Assembly: GCA_038502055.1 (NCBI GenBank)
Contig: JAXRKN010000039.1
Location: forward strand, 1,674,001-1,738,000
Origin: Tanytarsus gracilentus
Taxonomy: Eukaryota; Arthropoda; Insecta; Diptera; Chironomidae
Length of the DNA: 64,000 nucleotides
Direction: 5' to 3'
Below the pieces are notes generated by a model. It did no database searches and had not been told where the DNA came from. It worked only from the letters and a program-made list of their open reading frames with translations. Positions 57,365 through 64,000 of the stretch are shown one piece after another (position 1 is the stretch's first letter; each line of letters begins with the position of its first letter). Made by a program: the position numbers and the translations under genes.

Positions 57365-58371
57365 AATTTTAATACCGTTTGAATTAATAGAAGAGGAGGG
57401 TTGAGTTTTTCAATTAGAGTAGTTTCGCTGAAATTTCGCTCAATCAATATTTGCCGTCTTTAGCCAAACGGGATTCAATTTTTAAGTTCAAATAATAAAG
57501 GGTTTATAATATTGCAAAAAGGTGTGTGATGTCAAAACTGAAAATATGTTAAAAAAATAAAAATAAAATTATAAAAAGCTAGAGCTAAAATAATTCAAAA
57601 GTAATCAATTAATAAAAAGCAGAATGTACCTTCTTTGGACTCTCTTCTTTGCTCATAATCAGTTACTTTTTTAATTTCGGAACACACTATCACATTTCTT
57701 TTCAACTTCCGGATAATTTTCAGTCGCTGGATCTTTGATAATTCACAGCGATAAGATCCTTAACTAATTTCTGATAAATTCAAGAGGCTTACGATCTCAA
57801 ATTAACCCGGCAATTTTAGGAATTAATTCACTTCACTATCTTCAAAAATGCTCACTAAAAATGATGTAACCACACTAAATATTTTTGTAATTTTCTAAAT
57901 CTCCTTCAAATCGTCACCAAATCAAATCACTGCAGCTTCATTCAGCTTTTTCTTATACACACTTTCAGCTATTTAAATTAATTAAAACTTTAAAGATTGC
58001 TGCGAAATTAAATCTAATAAAATTTTATATTCCTTCTTCTTTTTTTCGATTATTTTTCTGCGATTTCAGCACCTCTTGAGATTTAAATAAATTTTAACCG
58101 TTAGAGAAAGTTTTATCATAATTTTTTTTTAAAAACTTCACTTATTATTTTTTGGCAGAATAAACTAAAGAAATAAAACTCTAAAATTATTTAATTATAT
58201 TATTTTAATTAAACAAACACACACAATTTTATAATATGCAAAATTTTACACGCATGCTCGGAATAAGCAACCAATCCGTTCGAGTTGTAGAAGTGTTTTA
58301 CTATTTACAAAAGTGAAAGAATAATTTCAAGTGATATTCAAGTTAATTCAAGTGATTCTAAGTATCTTCAG
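57365..58371. other. Head-to-head spacer between Marf and a right-going gene
   Basis: About 1 kb with the Marf promoter/5' UTR on the minus strand and the 5' UTR of the gene starting at 58372 on the plus strand. On the minus strand an ATG-initiated stretch ending in a GT donor near 57620 could be a 5' UTR exon carrying a short upstream ORF. Confidence 0.45.
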
Positions 58372-59500
58372 ATGATTGGTAAGCTTCAAAGAGCTATAGA
58401 TCATGTGGAGCAAGTTTAGCAATTGAAATACGCGATCAAAACAAGTGATTTAAGAGTGGAATGCAAAAAAATGTGGATTTAGTCCCGTTTAGATTTTTCT
58501 TTGTTTTTCTCGCAATATCCTTAAAAGAGGATGCACGTGAATTACGGCAATGGATAGTTTGTATAGAAAACTATCAACAGTGTTTGAACGTCAAATGTTA
58601 AATGACTATAATTCAGTGATTTTAATTCAACTTCTTTGTGATCGTAGTTTTTTTGCGTCAGATTTAAATATCTTCACGTATAGTTAATGTACATAGTGTT
58701 TGAATAGTGACTCAAGTGATAAGAATCAAGAAATGCGCATCGATTTAATGGCACAAATGTATTTTAGAATGAAATCTTGAATGTGCACTAATAAAAATCT
58801 CATCAACTCCGTAATCTTGAAAGTGCATTAATTTAAAGAGATTTTAAATATTACAAATTTACACACGACGCATCATGAGCGCAATTTTTACGCTGCAATT
58901 TTTATGAAAGTGTACCAAATTCATAACGTCCACGAATAAATTTATAATTTCAAATTTATCTCGAACGTTTATCGAATCGTGATTGTGATTTACCATCATG
59001 CGTATTTTTCACTTTTGCATACCTTAAAGGCGCAACTTTTATATGACTCATTGATTCTTAGAAATCTATTTTAATCACGATTCGACTTTACTTCCAAAAA
59101 ATCGATTGAATTTATTTCGTTAGAAAATTTCAGTTACTCATCACTATGAATCATTAAATCATCGTGAAGACTGTAAAAAAATATTTTTGGAGCACTTCAG
59201 CTTCACCGACTTAATTTACCTATTTTTCATAAAAGCTGCCAAAAAATTCCTCCGAGGCGAAGGTGGATAAAAAAAAATCGTTCGTAGGAGGTTAAAAGCA
59301 AAAAATTCCTTAGGCATCATTTTCAGTTAACGCAACGTGGTGGGTGTTCAACTTGCTCCACGAACATGATCTTTATAATTTTTAAGCGTGGATTCCAATT
59401 TGTCTTTTCTAATGTCAACAGATTTCGGTGAATTATTTATCAAAAATGATCCCGTGCAAACGCTTCGAAACTTTTCAATGTCGTCTCTTACCGGTCAGAG
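58372..59500 (+). CDS. First two coding exons of an unrecognised gene continuing to the right
   Basis: A 7-nt coding tail (ATG ATT G, 58372-58378) followed by GTAAGC joins, in phase, an exon at 59422-59500 that has a good pyrimidine-rich acceptor (TTTTCTAATGTCAACAG) and a consensus donor (CAGAG/GTGAGT). The joined frame reads MIDFGELFIKNDPVQTLR then NFSMSSLTGQ, with two bases left over. The other fully open frame of the 59422 exon (including ATG 59446) is also possible. No third exon with matching phase was found up to 64000, so the next intron is at least 4.5 kb or the exons are too small for me to see. I do not recognise the protein. Support is splice consensus and phase only. Confidence 0.42.
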
Positions 59501-62500
59501 GTGAGTACACTTTTAATATCTATCAAAATCTATACGGCAATCAATCGTTCAATGTCCTTTATCTAAAATATAAAATTTTATCCCTTTATATAAAATTGAA
59601 TCTGAAAATTTTTTGTGGGATTATTCTGCTCAATTTGCGGTATTAGATTGACCCCTCATACACAAATTTCTCCGGATAATAACTCTCAATTGGAATTTTA
59701 AAATGGAATCAAATCTAAATCAAATTACGTCTAACCACCCTCAGCATGATGCATCCGATAGTACTCTCACACTCGTATTTGTGTGTTTTTCTTCGACGCT
59801 CGACAGCTTATGGTCCATATGCCTTTATTTTTTTGCTTGCTAAACTATTTCGCATGAATGAAATGCATTAAAAATTCTATTGAACCTTTATTGATCATTT
59901 CTAAATTAAAACTTTTGCTGCACAAATATATAAATGAAGAGAGAGAGTGTAAAGAAAGACTATAAATAATTTTAACACCATAGAGAGGAAACTATACGGG
60001 TTGAGTTCGTAATGTGAAAATTGCAGTGACAATTCCAATTATTTTAGAAATTTATTAATGGAAACATGCACTAACATTTTGGATATTGTAACTTTGATAA
60101 TCTTGTTGCTTTATAAAATTGCAGCTTGCCTAAAATGAGTGATTTTTTTCTGATCAGAAAAAAATGTGAGGGAAAAATAGAATTTCACAATTTTTTGCTT
60201 CGTTGTCATGGACAAGAGAAGGGCTCTAATGATTCTCTATTCTGTTGCATTCACTTTATTTCAAATTACTTAAACCAACTGATAAATTAGAAAAATTACC
60301 CCTTAAACTTATGCAACTAAATAAAAACATCCTTAAAAAGAGGTGCCCTAAAAATTTATTCATTTTTTGCATTCATGATGCACATTAGCAAGCACAATAG
60401 GACGTTTGATTAATTATTAAAATTAGATTCCAATTTGAGGGCTGCGCGCTGTCGAAATGTGAGGAAAAATGGTTAAATCTCAATATTAATTGGTAGCAGC
60501 ATGGAGGTATAGGCAGAATAAAGTCGGATGTAGAGGAAAAAAATATTGCAGTCACAATAAATTTGACGACGTCGTCTCGCCTCAAATTTCAAGAAAACTC
60601 TTTTTATTTTATTCGAGCATGCATATTTTAAGGCCCTAAGAACGAAGCATGCGGAATGAGTTAGTGCATCGCATCAATAGTCCCTTAGAGGCAGCACTCG
60701 CAGCCGACCAGTTGCCATTGAAAATGTGCTGTTTCAACACCTGTCAAAACATTTGTTTGATATTGACTCGTGCTCGTATAGTAATCGTCTTTAAAGACTT
60801 CTCTCCCTCATTTTCCTTCCTCTCTTGGCTTTTTTTTATGCGAGCGATCAAGAAGAAAAAAGACCCAAGACGATGAAGTTTTTACGACATACAACCAGCG
60901 TGCCATTAGATTAGTAAAATTGTCGCACTATTAATTTCGTCTTAGTTATGCTCGACTAATCCAAAACTAAATCTATATATCGAATACATGGAATTATTAT
61001 TAATATATTTGGCATAATACGGTAAAAAAATATTATTTTAATCCAATTGAAACATAAAATGCTTTCAAATGAGGATTATGTGCCATTTCGCATCATATTT
61101 CTCTCACTCTCAAGGGTGAACAATAAAACGTTATGCAATTTGAATCGAACTAGAATCCGAATGGATTTTCCTTCTGCGTTGAATTTGCATTAAATAACGA
61201 TCCATGTGTGATCGAAAATGCACTTTTTTGAGCCTTTGTTCGTTGCTATTATTTTATCGGGAGGCTCAAACACGGAAATTTTAACACATAGGCTGTTTGC
61301 TAGGGTGATGAATGTTAAGTTCTCTCTCCTAGTCATAAACTAGTGTGTATGTCACTCACACTCTCAAAATTATATAGTTTTAAGTTGCAACCGATTTCAG
61401 GCTAAAATGAGTTTTTAGAAGAAGAAAAAAAAGCCAAACAAACATCTGCTCATCTCCCTTTTTCAACAACAACAAAATTCGATTTTTTTTTCGTCGTATA
61501 TATTCTTCCTGAAAGAATAACACACAGTGCTGCAATGTAAATGGGTATTTGTTGCACTAAAAACAGATGGTACACACAATCATCTAGGACATATGTATGT
61601 ATGTGCGTTTGACGTTTCATAGACATGTGAAGTCAGATGGAATAACTAGAGAAAATAAAATAGTGATGCCTTCGTCTTACAAACATCCTGCATTTGAACT
61701 CATTTCAGAGCTATTTTATGTTGACTTTGAATTTTAAATCCTTCCGCGTGCTGAATTTTTACTAGTCAAAACAAGACATGTAATAATTTTATTGCTCTCT
61801 ATCCCCTCACCATTATCGTGAACAAAAGCATTTATAATGAAATCTCCCGCATTCAATCTACTGCACTTTGACACGTTGAATCCTCACTATATATTTGTGA
61901 GTATGTTTGACACATTAACTAAAAATTGATGTGTGATGAGCGTCACATAAAAATGGAATTACAAACATTGATGCTAGGTGCAATTTTACTGCCACTCGCA
62001 GCTAATAAAAAGCTTTTAAAGAAGGGATAATGACTGACGAGGATCAACAGGAGAAGAAAAAGTGACAATAAAAAAATATTTTAATGTCATCATCAGCAGC
62101 GTCGAAACTTAATTTAAAACGCATTTAATGCTATCGCAGACAACTTATGAGAAATTATTGTTATATGCAAAAAAAAGGTGCAATGTCTTGAATCTTGATT
62201 ATTGCTTTATTGTGTTGAGGATGCATTGAAGAGAGAAAGAAAAAAAATAAGAAATTTTACGTGCAGATGTTCAAGATGTTGGAAGTCGCTTGATTTTGTC
62301 GAGTTTAAATTTTTTTTGGCATGTGTCTTTTATCCTTCATTTCCCTTTCCCAATGAGAAATTTTAACGAAAAATTTTTATGATTTTTCACCTCTTTCAAA
62401 TAAAATTTTTCCTCCTTGTATGTACACGCAAAATAAATGTAAGTGAATTGAGGGATTACAGCCATACATAAACTGGATCCTTTTCCTTATTTGCCTTATT

Positions 62501-64000
62501 TTTACTTTGAGTGGATTGTCTTCGAAAACACAAATAGCAGAGGAAGAAAGAAAAAATTAGGGCAGCTGCATTTTAAAACGTATATTCTTATAATATTCTT
62601 TTTTTCCTTCCTATATATATTTTTTTCCGAAGAAGAGAATTGTGCAATATTTCTTAAAGCGTCCACGTGGTTGTCCTGCAGAAACGAAATAATAAATAAA
62701 AATTAAAGATGTTATATTAATTTCGTGTTTATTTTGTTTGCACCTTTTTGCGCCATTTTAAAATTTACTTTACTCTGTGCGTCTCGATATGTATAGAGAG
62801 AAAAAAAGTAAAATGAGTTGAGGATTATAATTTATTGCCTAGCTGTTCGTTTTTAAAATCAATGTTTTTTTTTCGGGGTAGGGAAGAAAATTTATTAACG
62901 ACGATGATAATCACTCAAAATGTACAACGAATTAACAGGGCATGAGGTTCAGTCTGCTAATTTTTCTTCTTTTCACTGTCTATTTTTTTCTGTGGCTTTT
63001 TGTCTGTGAGGGTTGTTTTATAAATTTTCTTCCACATTTTATTTGAATGTATAAATTAGCCTAATTGCTTCTGAAGAATCGCATTCATTTCAATTGCAAA
63101 AACGCAATTATATTTTTAAGGGCATTTTTACACAGCGATGTTTATATTTGTATGTATGAAAAAAAGGGTGAATAACACTCACGAACATAACAGGAAATAA
63201 AATGTTGAAATGTCGCGACAGATATAATAATAAGGTGCTGTGTTTTTTCTGCATCGCTTGATATTTTCGAGCTAATTTTACCTGTGAATAGCTTTTGAGG
63301 AACCAAAAATAAAGAAGAGTTTTATAGCCTCTGAATTTTTAAAGTATTTCGAAGAAATTTTTGGTTGAAGGTGAGGCCCAGCGTCAGAGGGGGCTTCTAA
63401 AACTATTAAGTAAATTTACTCTTTACTTGTAAAAAGACAATAAAGTTCTTGAAGACATATCGCGGACAATTTAAACGAAGTGAAATTCCTCCCATACACC
63501 CAAAGACATATTTTTTCGAGATGGAGCGTGGAATGCGAAGCTCATTTATATGGAGAGCAGCTCCTATCGCCAATTCTTTCGCCGTCTCTCACTCGTTTAT
63601 TCGCTCACTCACTCATGGCTGATTTAAGACATTCCAACGCTAAAAGTAATATCAATAAAAAGAAAATCTCTCTTAAAAGTTCTGAAGAAGTGCAGCAAAA
63701 ATTTTTCGACTGTGCCTCGGCAGCCTTCTCTCTCTGTCTCTCTCTCTCTCTCTCTTTATTTCCCAGAAGTAGTTGTTTTGCTAACGAGTTTGCCATCTCA
63801 TTAATTTTTGGACGCTGGTCTTTTATTTTGTTGTTGTGCTCTTTTTCTTTTTCGCTTCTCGCTAGCCTTCCTTTAAATTTAATGAATGCGCCGCGCGGCA
63901 AGTACAAAAAATCGAATGTGTTTATATTCATTTTAAGCGATATTAATTTTATACACAGAAGAGATATGCTATATAGTCTTCGGCTATACACTCATTCATT
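59501..64000. other. No supported gene; probably intron of the right-going gene
   Basis: 4.5 kb of AT-rich sequence. The open frames at 60649-60876 and 63605-63991 lack splice partners, domains or a good start and are not called. A CT microsatellite lies at about 63726-63756. Confidence 0.45.
63726..63756. repeat. (CT)n microsatellite
   Basis: CT dinucleotide tract interrupted once by a G. It creates the Arg/Glu-rich low-complexity part of a minus-strand open frame that I do not call as a gene. Confidence 0.7.

Noticed and set aside
58553..58575. Perfect 8-bp inverted repeat GATAGTTT...AAACTATC with a 7-nt loop
   Set aside because: Too short to distinguish from chance hairpins in AT-rich DNA; no terminator or RNA context.
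60649..60876. 75-aa plus-strand frame, less AT-rich than surroundings
   Set aside because: No acceptor in the phase required by the exon at 59500 and no recognisable domain.
63605..63991. 128-aa minus-strand frame with an Arg/Glu-rich run
   Set aside because: The charged run is the translation of a CT microsatellite; the rest is unconvincing.
1..64000. CRISPR arrays, bacterial operons, tRNA/rRNA genes, intact transposons
   Set aside because: No regularly spaced repeats, no tRNA-like promoter boxes noticed, and no transposase or reverse-transcriptase motifs in any frame; the content is ordinary insect nuclear DNA.

Overview
This window is nuclear DNA from an insect, most likely a dipteran with a compact genome. 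The supporting signs are ZAD zinc-finger genes (an arthropod family), a tipE-type sodium-channel auxiliary subunit, a nervana-type Na+/K+-ATPase beta subunit, a Marf mitofusin, very short introns (about 50-70 nt) with GT-AG ends, strongly AT-rich spacers, and TCAGT initiator-like starts. A nematoceran such as a chironomid midge would fit, but that is inference. All genes were read as exon chains by checking splice sites, reading phase and family resemblance by eye; no search was run.

Layout. 1-3216 (-): the 5' part of an RFX5/RFX7-type transcription factor, running off the left edge. 7092-9049 (+): a tipE/TEH-family subunit. 9050-22874: a 13.8-kb stretch with no recognisable gene, containing a strong hairpin at 12462-12541. 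22875-24612 (-): two tandem paralogous genes for small secreted proteins of unknown family. A GATA-site cluster separates them from 25123-26059 (+), a short divergent GT31 glycosyltransferase. 26338-28632 (+): exocyst subunit Sec15. 28789-29674 (+): tRNA-His guanylyltransferase.

29732-44103 is the most striking part. An ancestral block read DNA polymerase gamma (-), GatC (+) with the antisense gene YJU2B/CCDC130 nested in its intron, then SREBP (+). A segment of about 4.84 kb, from inside PolG to inside SREBP, is now present twice in tandem (31494-36323 and 36324-41177). The outer PolG and SREBP genes stay complete, GatC and YJU2B each exist twice and intact, and a 5' SREBP fragment and a 5' PolG fragment collide at the junction. 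Both fragments keep open reading frames across it.

44630-49053 (-): Na+/K+-ATPase beta subunit with two alternative N-terminal exons. 49518-50540 (-) and 51785-53959 (+): two divergently arranged ZAD zinc-finger genes. 54430-57364 (-): mitofusin Marf in eight coding exons. 58372-59500 (+): what look like the first two tiny coding exons of a gene whose remainder lies to the right. From 59501 to the end I see no supported gene.

Functionally the window mixes mitochondrial maintenance (PolG, GatC, Marf), tRNA maturation (THG1), lipid-responsive transcription (SREBP), membrane excitability and ion transport (TEH, nervana), secretion (Sec15) and transcription factors (RFX, ZAD fingers). No operon-like co-regulation is implied except the close head-to-head PolG/GatC pair (68 bp between start codons).
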